64,000 nucleotides of DNA, taken from contig NZ_JASSYX010000004.1 in assembly GCF_030244015.1 (NCBI RefSeq), positions 1-64,000 on the forward strand, written 5' to 3'. The number at the start of each line of letters is the position of its first letter. Positions within the stretch are counted from its first letter, which is position 1. A program made the translations under genes and the position numbers. Source of the stretch: Pedobacter ginsengisoli (GTDB lineage: Bacteria; Bacteroidota; Bacteroidia; Sphingobacteriales; Sphingobacteriaceae). Shown piece after piece: positions 53,040 through 61,078 of this stretch. The notes beneath the pieces were generated by a model. That model was not told the origin of the DNA. It ran no database searches and was given only the letters and a program-made list of their open reading frames with translations.

Positions 53040-53978
53040 ATGATCAGACTGACACTGATGCTTGCCACAGCAGGCATATTATTACTGAGTTCTGTTATGC
53101 TTGATCCGGGCAGGCAATCCTATCCGATAGACTATGCATCTTTAAAGGCCCGTGATCCTTTTATATTGGCCGACCCCGCATCTAAAACTTATTATCTGGC
53201 CGTCAATAAACTACCTTCATTTAAGCTATATAGCAGCAAAGACCTGAAAAACTGGAGAGATGAAGGCAACATTTTCACTGCAGGAACTGATTTTTGGGGC
53301 AAAAAAGACTTCTGGGCACCCGATCTGCTGGCTTACAACGGTAAATATTATGTGTTTGCCACATTTAGTGGCACCAATAAAATGCGCGGCACCTCCATCC
53401 TGGTCTCTGACAAGCCTACAGGTGGCTTTGTGCCGCTCGTAAACCAGGCAACCACCCCGGCAAACTGGATGGCGCTTGACGGTACACTCTTTGTAGATGC
53501 CGCCCGTCAGCCCTGGATTATTTATTGCCATGAATGGCTTGAAGTTAAAGATGGAGAAGTGGTGGCCCAGCGCCTGTCAGCCGACCTGAAAAGAACCGAG
53601 GGCGCTCCCGTTATTCTTTTTAAAGGCAGCGACGCCCCATGGACGGGTACAATAACTGCACAGTCGGTAACAGGCTATGTCACTGATGCCCCATTTATGT
53701 ACCGGACAAAAGGCGGCAGCTTACTGATCTTATGGTCCAGCTTTACAAAATCCGGAAAATATGCAATTGGTGTTGCGAGATCTGAAAGTGGAACCATCAA
53801 TGGCCCATGGAAGCAGGATCCTCAACCCCTGAACAACGATGATGGCGGACATGCCATGTTGTTCAGAGATTTCTCCGGACAACTGAAAATCTCCTATCAT
53901 GCGCCAAACAGCCAGACAGAACGGCCGGTTATTTACAGCGTTTCAGAAAACAAGGGCAAACTGACCATCATCAGATAA
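53040..53978 (+). CDS. GH43-family glycosidase with Glu-to-Asp at the usual acid position
   Basis: A 312-residue five-bladed propeller enzyme with a hydrophobic N-terminal signal (about 1-20). The base is Asp39 in ARDPFILADPASKTYYLAV, the central acid is in WMALDGTLFVDAARQPWIIY, and the third motif is VTDAPFMYRTKGGSLLILWSS, where the usual Glu of TEGPF is Asp216. This may be a subfamily trait or a real change of activity. Members remove arabinose, xylose or galactose units. It is cotranscribed with the esterase and convergent with the YebC gene 11 bases away. Confidence 0.85.
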   Translation: MIRLTLMLATAGILLLSSVMLDPGRQSYPIDYASLKARDPFILADPASKTYYLAVNKLPSFKLYSSKDLKNWRDEGNIFTAGTDFWGKKDFWAPDLLAYNGKYYVFATFSGTNKMRGTSILVSDKPTGGFVPLVNQATTPANWMALDGTLFVDAARQPWIIYCHEWLEVKDGEVVAQRLSADLKRTEGAPVILFKGSDAPWTGTITAQSVTGYVTDAPFMYRTKGGSLLILWSSFTKSGKYAIGVARSESGTINGPWKQDPQPLNNDDGGHAMLFRDFSGQLKISYHAPNSQTERPVIYSVSENKGKLTIIR

Positions 53979-53989
53979 CGCCCCTGCAG

Positions 53990-54718
53990 TTATTCCGCCA
54001 TATTATGGTACACGGCCTGGACGTCGTCATCTTCCTCCAGCTTATCGATCAGTTTTAATACATCGGCTGCCTGTTCTTCGGTTACCTCATGATGCGAAAG
54101 CGCAATCCGCTCCAGCTTGGAACTTTTCAGCTCAATGCCTTTTTCTTCGAGTGCCTTCTGCAGCGATCCAAAATTTTCAAATGCACCCTGTGCTACCGCA
54201 ATGTCATTTCCATCTTCATCGGCTTCGACGTACAATTCTTCAAGGCCTGCATCTATCAGTTCAAACTCAAGCTCCTCAAGATCCAGATTTTCGGTAGGAA
54301 CAAACCTAAATATAGATTTTCGGCTGAACACAAAATCAAGAGAACCCGTTTTGCCCAAAGTACCGTTGGTTTTATTGAAGTAGCTCCGTACATTTGCAAC
54401 TGTACGATTTGTATTGTCCGTAGCCGTTTCAATAAGTACGGCAACACCATGCGGCGCATATCCTTCATAAACAATTTCTTCATAGTTGGCCATGCTTTTA
54501 TCAGAAGCTCTCTTTATAGCGGCATCTACTCTGTCTTTGGGCATATTGACCGCCTTCGCATTCTGTATGGCAGTACGGAGACGTGAATTTGTTTCCGGAT
54601 GAGGCCCCGCCTCTTTCACCGCCATCACAATATCCTTACCTATCCGGGTAAATTGTACGGCCATTTTGGCCCAACGCTTAAATTTTCTTTCTTTTCTAAA
54701 TTCAAATGCTCTTCCCAT
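53990..54718 (-). CDS. yebC: YebC/PmpR/TACO1-family protein
   Basis: A 242-residue YebC-family protein. The N-terminus MGRAFEFRKERKFKRWAKMAVQF is diagnostic, followed by NSRLRTAIQNAKAVNMPKDRVDAAIKRA and YEGYAPHGVAVLIETATDNTNRTVANVRSYF. Three domains are usual. Members were described as DNA-binding regulators and, more recently, as ribosome-associated translation factors easing proline stretches; which applies here is open. It lies 36 bases after the threonine dehydrogenase gene on the same strand. Confidence 0.94.
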   Translation of the reverse strand: MGRAFEFRKERKFKRWAKMAVQFTRIGKDIVMAVKEAGPHPETNSRLRTAIQNAKAVNMPKDRVDAAIKRASDKSMANYEEIVYEGYAPHGVAVLIETATDNTNRTVANVRSYFNKTNGTLGKTGSLDFVFSRKSIFRFVPTENLDLEELEFELIDAGLEELYVEADEDGNDIAVAQGAFENFGSLQKALEEKGIELKSSKLERIALSHHEVTEEQAADVLKLIDKLEEDDDVQAVYHNMAE

Positions 54719-54754
54719 TTCTTTGGTTTTATTTATTTTTCGGTCGTCAGGTAC

Positions 54755-55699
54755 TTACTTTTTTAAATTCTTAAACATATCTTCTGTCATTCTGCCCAGG
54801 TCAAACTCAGGCTTCCAGGCCCAGTCCCCCCTTGCATAACTATCGTCAATAGACCTCGGCCAGCTATTGGCAATCGCCTGACGGGGATCATTTTCGGTGT
54901 AAGTTAATTTAAAATCCGGAATATGTTTCCTGATCTCCTCAGCAAGAACCTCCGGGGTAAAACTAAACCCGGTAAAGTTATAACTGGATCTGATCGATAT
55001 TTTAGCTGCTTCCGCATCCATCAATTCGATTGTACCCCTGATGGCATCCTCCATATACATCATCGGCAGTTCAGTTGCCGCATTCAGGAATGAAGCGTAA
55101 CTGCCTTTTTTCAGCGCATCGTGAAAAATATGGATTGCATAATCTGTTGTACCGCCTCCGGGCGCTGCTTTCCAGCTGATCAGTCCGGGATACCTGATGC
55201 TGCGAACATCCAGTCCAAATTTCTGATGGTAATATTCACACCAGCGTTCGCCTGCAAGTTTACTGATGCCATAGACCGTATTGGGGTCCATTACACAGTA
55301 TTGCGGAGTGCCGTCCTTTGGAGAGTTTGGTCCAAAAACAGCTATTGAACTTGGCCAGTAAACTTTAGCCGTTCCATAAGTAATGACGAGGTCCAATATA
55401 TTGAGCAGGCCGTTCATGTTGAGGTCCCAGGCCAGCTTTGGATTTTGCTCGCCCGTAGCGGACAGTAATGCCGCCAGCAAATAGACCTGTGTAGGCTTGT
55501 ATTTGGCAAAGATGTGATTTAAGGTCTCTTTTTCAAGGACATTTACAAATTCAAAAGGTCCTGAATTCTTGATGTCATAATCAGGTCTGCGAATGTCGCA
55601 GGCAATTACATGGTCTTCTCCGTAACTTTTTCGTAACGCCGTTACCAGCTCAGTTCCTATCTGCCCGTTAGAGCCCAACACTATTATTTTTTCCGTCAT
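54755..55699 (-). CDS. tdh: SDR-type L-threonine 3-dehydrogenase
   Basis: A 314-residue extended SDR related to GalE. The NAD motif is VLGSNGQIGTELVTAL (6-21), VYWPSSIAVFG holds the Ser, and YGISKLAGERWCEYY has the catalytic Tyr-x3-Lys. RSIRYPGLISWKAAPGGGTTDYA is characteristic of bacterial SDR-type threonine dehydrogenases. It oxidises threonine to 2-amino-3-ketobutyrate, the substrate of Kbl encoded at 26802-27989. I chose the ATG at 55699 (MTEKIIVLG) over a start 24 codons upstream; a TACTTTTG -7 element lies 18 bases before it. Confidence 0.88.
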   Translation of the reverse strand: MTEKIIVLGSNGQIGTELVTALRKSYGEDHVIACDIRRPDYDIKNSGPFEFVNVLEKETLNHIFAKYKPTQVYLLAALLSATGEQNPKLAWDLNMNGLLNILDLVITYGTAKVYWPSSIAVFGPNSPKDGTPQYCVMDPNTVYGISKLAGERWCEYYHQKFGLDVRSIRYPGLISWKAAPGGGTTDYAIHIFHDALKKGSYASFLNAATELPMMYMEDAIRGTIELMDAEAAKISIRSSYNFTGFSFTPEVLAEEIRKHIPDFKLTYTENDPRQAIANSWPRSIDDSYARGDWAWKPEFDLGRMTEDMFKNLKK

Positions 55700-55716
55700 A
55701 AATACTGGGATTTTGG

Positions 55717-55724
55717 CAAAAGTA
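55717..55724 (-). promoter_or_regulatory. -7 promoter element for tdh
   Basis: The minus strand reads TACTTTTG, matching TAnnTTTG, 17 bases before the tdh ATG at 55699. It supports that start, because the longer frame would begin upstream of this element. No TTTG is seen at -33. Confidence 0.4.
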
Positions 55725-55884
55725 AATAAAATATTTATGCCTCGATTTACGTTGGATTGATTAAGTAACAAAAAGATTATATATTTACTTTAATTGTGTA
55801 TTTAGAACACTAACCATTTATTTTTTTCTTAATATTACAAAACAAAAGCACACTTAAAGCACCAAAACACCTAAACCGCCAAAT

Positions 55885-56574
55885 ATGGACAGAAGAGAAG
55901 CTGTGAAGAACATGGCCTTTTTAATGGGGGGCGCGTTATCCGCGACCACCATAGGAGTATTCCTGGAAGGCTGTAATTCACCATCTACCAAAACCAATGG
56001 AAGCTTGTTTACCGAAGATCAGCTTAAAATGATCACAGAGGTTGCTGACATTATCATCCCTACTACAAATACACCAGGTGCCAAGGCCGCTGGTGTCGGA
56101 CCATTTATTGCATTAATGGTCAAAGACTGCTATCCGGAAGACGCGCAAAAAGCTTTCGTAAAAGGCCTTGAGGATCTGGAGGAGCAATCGAAAGACGAAT
56201 TCAAAAAATCATTCCTGGAAATTTCCGTGGACCAGCGCCAGCAGCTATTGAGCAAATTGCGCGACCAAACTGTCGTGGATACCAAGGCGGAAAGGGATGC
56301 CCTGGACAGCCAGGAAAAGGCCGACCGTGAAAAGAAAACGACAAATCCTGAAGATGCAAAATCACAAACGGAGAATCAGGAAGAGGTTTCTATATTGCCA
56401 AAGGAAAAACTCAATATGAAACCCCGTTTCTTTGCCATCGCGCGCGATTTAACCCTGCTGGGTTATTTCACTTCAGAAACAGGCGCAACCAAGGCCTATG
56501 AATATGTAGAAATCCCGGGCCGTTATGATGGTTGTGCGGATTTAAAACCCGGACAAAGAGTCTGGGCATCTTAA
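55885..56574 (+). CDS. gluconate 2-dehydrogenase subunit 3 family protein
   Basis: A 229-residue small subunit of GMC-type membrane dehydrogenases. The N-terminus MDRREAVKNMAFLMGGALSATTIGVFLEGC has a twin-Arg motif and a lipobox-like EGC, so it is probably exported by Tat as a lipoprotein. The family core follows: LFTEDQLKMITEVADIIIPTTNTPGAKAAGVGPFIALMVKDC. A Lys/Glu/Asp-rich insert (about 130-175) is charged and probably disordered. It would carry the partner flavoprotein, encoded 18 bases downstream, across the membrane. Confidence 0.9.
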   Translation: MDRREAVKNMAFLMGGALSATTIGVFLEGCNSPSTKTNGSLFTEDQLKMITEVADIIIPTTNTPGAKAAGVGPFIALMVKDCYPEDAQKAFVKGLEDLEEQSKDEFKKSFLEISVDQRQQLLSKLRDQTVVDTKAERDALDSQEKADREKKTTNPEDAKSQTENQEEVSILPKEKLNMKPRFFAIARDLTLLGYFTSETGATKAYEYVEIPGRYDGCADLKPGQRVWAS

Positions 56575-56592
56575 ACCATTTAGCGTACAAAA

Positions 56593-58296
56593 ATGAGCAA
56601 TTTAAATACTAAAGCTACGGCTAATAATACTTATGACGCCATTGTTGTCGGTTCTGGAATAAGTGGCGGATGGGCGGCAAAGGAATTGACAGAAAAAGGC
56701 TTAAAAGTTTTATTACTCGAAAGAGGAAGAAACATTGAGCATGTAAAAGATTATACCACAGCCCTGAAAAAGCCATGGGAATTTGAACACCGGGGCAGAA
56801 TCACAGAAGCACAAAAAGAGGCGCATCCGGTACAAAAAAGAGATTATCCATACTCAGAGTTCAACGAGAGTTTTTGGGTAAATGACCACGACTGCCCATA
56901 TACAGAAGTTAAGCGTTTTGACTGGTACCGCGGATTTCATGTTGGCGGAAAATCATTAATGTGGGGCAGACAGAGCTACCGCTTCAGCGATCTGAATTTT
57001 GAAGATAACCTTAAAGATGGTCATGGTGTAGACTGGCCGATCCGGTACAAAGACCTTGCTCCATGGTATGACTATGTAGAAAAATTTGCAGGCATCAGCG
57101 GACAAAATGAAGGCTGGCCCGCTTTGCCCGACGGACAGTTCCTTCCTCCGATGGAGATGAACTGCTTAGAAAAGGATGTGAAGAAAAGGATTGAGGACAA
57201 GTGGAAAAAGTCAAGGATCATGACAATCGGCCGTGTAGCTAATCTTACAGTACCGCATGGCGGACGTGGCAGCTGTCAGTACCGGAACCTGTGCAGCAGG
57301 GGCTGTCCTTACGGAGCCTATTTCAGCACACAGTCTTCCACTCTGCCCGCAGCAGTAGCTACCAACAACCTGACCCTCAGGCCATTTTCTTTGGTAAATA
57401 CCATCATTTACGACAAAGAAACCCAAAAGGCAAAAGGTGTCGTAGTAATCGATTCAGAGACAAAAGAAACCATAGAATACTTTGCAAAGATCGTATTTGT
57501 GAACGGCTCTACTTTAGGCTCAACCTTCCTGCTGTTAAACTCTACTTCCAATGAACATCCAAACGGCCTGGGAAATGGAAGCGGACAACTTGGACACAAT
57601 CTGATGGACCACCACTTCCGTTGCGGTGCTTCCGGAAGGTCTGAAGACTTTAAAGACAAATATACTTATGGCCGCAGGGCCAACGGAATCTATATACCAA
57701 GATACCGCAACATGGGCAACGACAAACGGGACTATGTAAGAGGCTTTGGATACCAGGGTGGCGCAAGCCGCGGCAACTGGCATGCAGACGTTGCTGAAAT
57801 GGCTTTTGGTGCAGAATTTAAAGATCAGATGACTGTTCCGGGCGCGTGGACTATGGGCCTGGGAGGTTTCGGTGAATCCCTGCCATATCATGAAAACCGT
57901 GTTTACATCGACAAAAGCAAGAAAGACAAATGGGGCCAGCCGGTCCTGGCCATCGACTGTGAGTTTAAAGACAACGAGCGGAAGATGCGGGTCGACATGA
58001 TGAACGATGCGGCCGAAATGCTGGAAGCGGCAGGAATAAAAGATGTCAAAACTTATGATAACGGATCCGCACCTGGTATGGCCATCCATGAAATGGGAAC
58101 TGCCCGCATGGGACATGATCCTAAAACTTCGGTGCTGAACAAGTGGAACCAGATGCATGAAGTAAAAAATGTATTTGTAACAGATGGCTCCTGCATGACT
58201 TCAGCAGCTTGTCAGAATCCATCATTAACCTATATGGCTTTAACTGCAAGAGCTTGTGACTTTGCAGTCAGTGAATTAAAAAAAGGTAACCTTTAA
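56593..58296 (+). CDS. GMC-family FAD-dependent sugar dehydrogenase
   Basis: A 567-residue GMC oxidoreductase. The FAD motif is VVGSGISGGWAAKELTEKG (17-35). The second motif GGKSLMWGRQSYRFSD, the Cys-rich SCQYRNLCSRGCPYGAYFSTQ and the C-terminal GMAIHEMGTARMGHDP with catalytic His and PSLTYMALTARACDFA are present. It lacks its own signal and is probably carried out with subunit 3. In the family such complexes oxidise sugars or glycosides in the periplasm, several at C3. Electrons could pass to the lipoprotein cytochrome c at 60541. Confidence 0.92.
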   Translation: MSNLNTKATANNTYDAIVVGSGISGGWAAKELTEKGLKVLLLERGRNIEHVKDYTTALKKPWEFEHRGRITEAQKEAHPVQKRDYPYSEFNESFWVNDHDCPYTEVKRFDWYRGFHVGGKSLMWGRQSYRFSDLNFEDNLKDGHGVDWPIRYKDLAPWYDYVEKFAGISGQNEGWPALPDGQFLPPMEMNCLEKDVKKRIEDKWKKSRIMTIGRVANLTVPHGGRGSCQYRNLCSRGCPYGAYFSTQSSTLPAAVATNNLTLRPFSLVNTIIYDKETQKAKGVVVIDSETKETIEYFAKIVFVNGSTLGSTFLLLNSTSNEHPNGLGNGSGQLGHNLMDHHFRCGASGRSEDFKDKYTYGRRANGIYIPRYRNMGNDKRDYVRGFGYQGGASRGNWHADVAEMAFGAEFKDQMTVPGAWTMGLGGFGESLPYHENRVYIDKSKKDKWGQPVLAIDCEFKDNERKMRVDMMNDAAEMLEAAGIKDVKTYDNGSAPGMAIHEMGTARMGHDPKTSVLNKWNQMHEVKNVFVTDGSCMTSAACQNPSLTYMALTARACDFAVSELKKGNL

Positions 58297-58303
58297 CAAA
58301 CAA

Positions 58304-59464
58304 ATGAAGACTAGAAAACTTAGAATGGGCATGGTCGGCGGCGGTAAAGATGCATTTATCGGAGCTGTTCACCGTATTGCCGCAAACATCGACGGACAAA
58401 TTGAACTATGCTGCGGAGCGCTGAGCATCAATCCTGAAATCGCCAGGGAATCAGGCGAAATGCTGTTTCTCCCTGAAGACAGAACCTACCTGACTTATCA
58501 GGAAATGATTGAGAAAGAAAGCCAGATGCCGGCCGACAAACGCATCGATTTTGTAACCATCGTCACTCCGAACTTCGCACACTTTGCCCCGGCAATGATG
58601 GCACTGGACCATGGTTTTAACGTAGTCATTGAAAAACCTATCGCTTTATCCCTGGACGAAGCAAAACAGCTTCAGCAAAAAGTAGCGGAAACAGGCCTTA
58701 TTCTTTGCCTGACCCACACCTATTCTGGTTATCCTATGGTAAAACAGGCCAGACAGATGGTTAAAGAGGGCAAACTGGGTGAGATCAGAAAAATCATGGT
58801 AGAATATCCTCAGGGATGGCTGAGCACGCTTACCGAAAGGGAAGGCAACGCACAGGCAGCCTGGCGTACAGATCCGACAAAAAGCGGAAAAAGCGGATGT
58901 ATGGGTGATATCGGTACACATGCCGCACAACTGGCAGAGTACATCTCCGGTCTGAAGATCAGCAAGCTTTGTGCTGACTTGAACATTGTCGTTAAAGGCA
59001 GGGCCCTGGACGATGATGGAAACGTATTGTTAAGATTCGACAATGGCGCCAGCGGAGTGCTTTCTGCTTCACAGGTTGCTGCCGGAGAAGAAAATGCACT
59101 GAAGATCAGGGTATATGGCGAAAAAGGAGGCTTGGAATGGCATCAGCAGGAACCAAATACTTTACTACTGAGGTGGCTGAATGAGCCGGCACAAGTATAC
59201 CGTGCCGGACAAGCTTATCTTTCTGACATTGCCAAGCACAACCTGCGCGTACCTGGCGGTCACCCTGAAGGATATCTGGAAGCATTTGCCAATATCTACA
59301 GGAATTTTGCGCTGACAGTTTCCGCAAAAATACACGGCACCACGCCTACCGAGGCCATGCTTGACTTCCCAAGGGTTGAAGATGGTGTAAGGGGAATGGC
59401 CTTTATCGACAATGTAGTGGCTTCGAGCCAGTCCGATCAAAAATGGTTCGATTTTAACATATAA
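58304..59464 (+). CDS. Gfo/Idh/MocA-family sugar oxidoreductase (cytosolic)
   Basis: A 386-residue NAD(P)-dependent sugar oxidoreductase with no signal peptide. The cofactor motif is GMVGGGKDAFIGAVHRIAA (9-27) and the catalytic lysine is in VVIEKPIALSLDEAKQL (EKP). DIGTHAAQLAEYISG carries the family Asp/His pair. The C-terminal domain is an open beta sheet. In this cluster it may reduce or isomerise 3-keto-sugars imported from the periplasm. It is 7 bases after the GMC gene and 5 bases before the isomerase gene. Confidence 0.9.
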   Translation: MKTRKLRMGMVGGGKDAFIGAVHRIAANIDGQIELCCGALSINPEIARESGEMLFLPEDRTYLTYQEMIEKESQMPADKRIDFVTIVTPNFAHFAPAMMALDHGFNVVIEKPIALSLDEAKQLQQKVAETGLILCLTHTYSGYPMVKQARQMVKEGKLGEIRKIMVEYPQGWLSTLTEREGNAQAAWRTDPTKSGKSGCMGDIGTHAAQLAEYISGLKISKLCADLNIVVKGRALDDDGNVLLRFDNGASGVLSASQVAAGEENALKIRVYGEKGGLEWHQQEPNTLLLRWLNEPAQVYRAGQAYLSDIAKHNLRVPGGHPEGYLEAFANIYRNFALTVSAKIHGTTPTEAMLDFPRVEDGVRGMAFIDNVVASSQSDQKWFDFNI

Positions 59465-59469
59465 TCAGC

Positions 59470-60528
59470 ATGACAACACTTAAAGGACCCGGAGTTTTCC
59501 TCGCCCAGTTTATCGGAGATGAGGCACCATTCAATTCATTAGATGCCATTTGTAAATGGGCTGCAGATCTTGGCTTCAAAGGCATCCAGATGCCTACATT
59601 AGATGCCAGGTTCATTGACCTTCAAAAAGCCGCCGAAAGCAAAACCTATGCAGATGAACTGAAGGGCAGGATCGCATCCTACGGATTAGAGATCACAGAG
59701 CTTTCTACACATTTACAGGGTCAGCTGATTGCAGTACACCCGGCTTACGACCTTGCATTTGATGCTTTCGCTCCTGACAGCGTTAAAAACAATCCAAAAG
59801 CAAGGACTGAATGGGCAGTTCAGCAAATGAAATATGCGGCACAGGCCTCACAGAACCTGGGCCTGAATGCACATGCGACCTTCAGCGGCTCACTGTTGTG
59901 GCACATGTTCCACCCATGGCCGCAGCGTCCGGCCGGCCTGGTAGACGCAGGATTTACAGAACTGGCCAAACGATGGATGCCTATTCTGAATGAATTTGAC
60001 AAATGCGGAGTTGACGTCTGCTATGAGATCCATCCAGGTGAAGATCTTTTTGACGGCATCACTTACGAGATGTTCCTTGAAAAGGTAAACAACCACCCGC
60101 GCGCATGTTTACTGTACGATCCGTCACACTTTGTATTGCAACAGCTGGATTACATCCAGTATATTGATTTCTATCATGAGCGCATCAGGGCATTCCATGT
60201 TAAGGATTCAGAATTCAATCCAACCGGAAGACAGGGAACTTTTGGCGGCTACCAGAGCTGGGCAAACCGTGCCGGCAGGTACCGTTCTCCGGGCGACGGA
60301 CAAGTCGATTTCGGAAAGATCTTTAGTAAACTGGCTCAGTACGATTACAAAGGATGGGCTGTAATGGAATGGGAATGCTGTATCAAAGACGCACAGGTAG
60401 GTGCGGCAGAAGGTGCAGAATTCATCAAAAAACACATCATCAAAGTTACCAAAAAAGCATTCGACGATTTTGCAGCTTCCGGTGGCGGTGATGACGACTT
60501 TAACAATAAGATTTTAGGTTTATCATAA
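59470..60528 (+). CDS. sugar phosphate isomerase/epimerase-type TIM barrel
   Basis: A 352-residue AP-endonuclease-2-like TIM-barrel enzyme. Metal-binding residues are recognisable in CYEIHPGEDLFDG (Glu), LYDPSHFVLQ (Asp, His), AFHVKDSEF (His, Asp) and WAVMEWECCIKD (Glu). This is the xylose-isomerase-like fold used for ketose epimerases and 3-keto-sugar processing. Its cytosolic location and position among 3-keto-pathway genes suggest conversion of keto-sugars, but the substrate is unproven. Confidence 0.88.
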   Translation: MTTLKGPGVFLAQFIGDEAPFNSLDAICKWAADLGFKGIQMPTLDARFIDLQKAAESKTYADELKGRIASYGLEITELSTHLQGQLIAVHPAYDLAFDAFAPDSVKNNPKARTEWAVQQMKYAAQASQNLGLNAHATFSGSLLWHMFHPWPQRPAGLVDAGFTELAKRWMPILNEFDKCGVDVCYEIHPGEDLFDGITYEMFLEKVNNHPRACLLYDPSHFVLQQLDYIQYIDFYHERIRAFHVKDSEFNPTGRQGTFGGYQSWANRAGRYRSPGDGQVDFGKIFSKLAQYDYKGWAVMEWECCIKDAQVGAAEGAEFIKKHIIKVTKKAFDDFAASGGGDDDFNNKILGLS

Positions 60529-60540
60529 AACAACACACCA

Positions 60541-61053
60541 ATGAAAAAATCAATTTTTTTAATGAGCTGCATTGCCATTGCTTTAGCATCTTGTCATAGT
60601 CCCGAAGAAAGGGCCGCGATGAAGGCATCAGCTGATTCTGCTGCAAACGCAGGTACTGCCGTTGAAAAAGAGCCTGCTGCAACTGCGGCTCCTGCTGATT
60701 CTGCAAAGGCAGATACTGCAGCGAAAGAGGTTGCTCCTAAGACTGATGCTCCGGTAGTAGCAGCCACAGAAGTAAAGCCGGCTGAAAAAGCTGCCGCACA
60801 TCCTGGCGAAGCCCTGATCAAAAAATCTGACTGTCTGGCCTGCCACAACGTAAGCCAGAAGATCGTCGGACCGGCATACAAGAACGTAGCAGCCAAATAT
60901 CCGGCTACGGACGAGAACATCGAGATGCTGGCTGACAAAATCATTAACGGCGGCTCCGGTGTATGGGGTGCTATTCCTATGAGCCCGCATCCGGCTGTAA
61001 GCAAAGCTGACGCAAAAGAAATGGTGAAATACATCCTTTCTTTAAAGAAATAA
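60541..61053 (+). CDS. lipoprotein cytochrome c
   Basis: A 170-residue lipid-anchored c-type cytochrome. The lipobox ALASC gives Cys18, and residues 25-90 form an Ala/Lys/Pro/Glu-rich flexible linker. The haem motif is CLACH (Cys98-Cys101-His102) with GPAYKNVAAKYP after it, and the Met ligand lies in WGAIPMSPHP. This class I monohaem protein would accept electrons from the GMC sugar dehydrogenase complex in the periplasm. It sits between the isomerase and a Tat-exported oxidoreductase gene in one operon. Confidence 0.92.
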   Translation: MKKSIFLMSCIAIALASCHSPEERAAMKASADSAANAGTAVEKEPAATAAPADSAKADTAAKEVAPKTDAPVVAATEVKPAEKAAAHPGEALIKKSDCLACHNVSQKIVGPAYKNVAAKYPATDENIEMLADKIINGGSGVWGAIPMSPHPAVSKADAKEMVKYILSLKK

Positions 61054-61078
61054 TTTAACACCTAACCAAAATTGAACC

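Noticed and set aside
57535..58158. 207-codon minus-strand open frame inside the GMC gene
   Set aside because: Antisense to conserved GMC motifs; no start context or family similarity.
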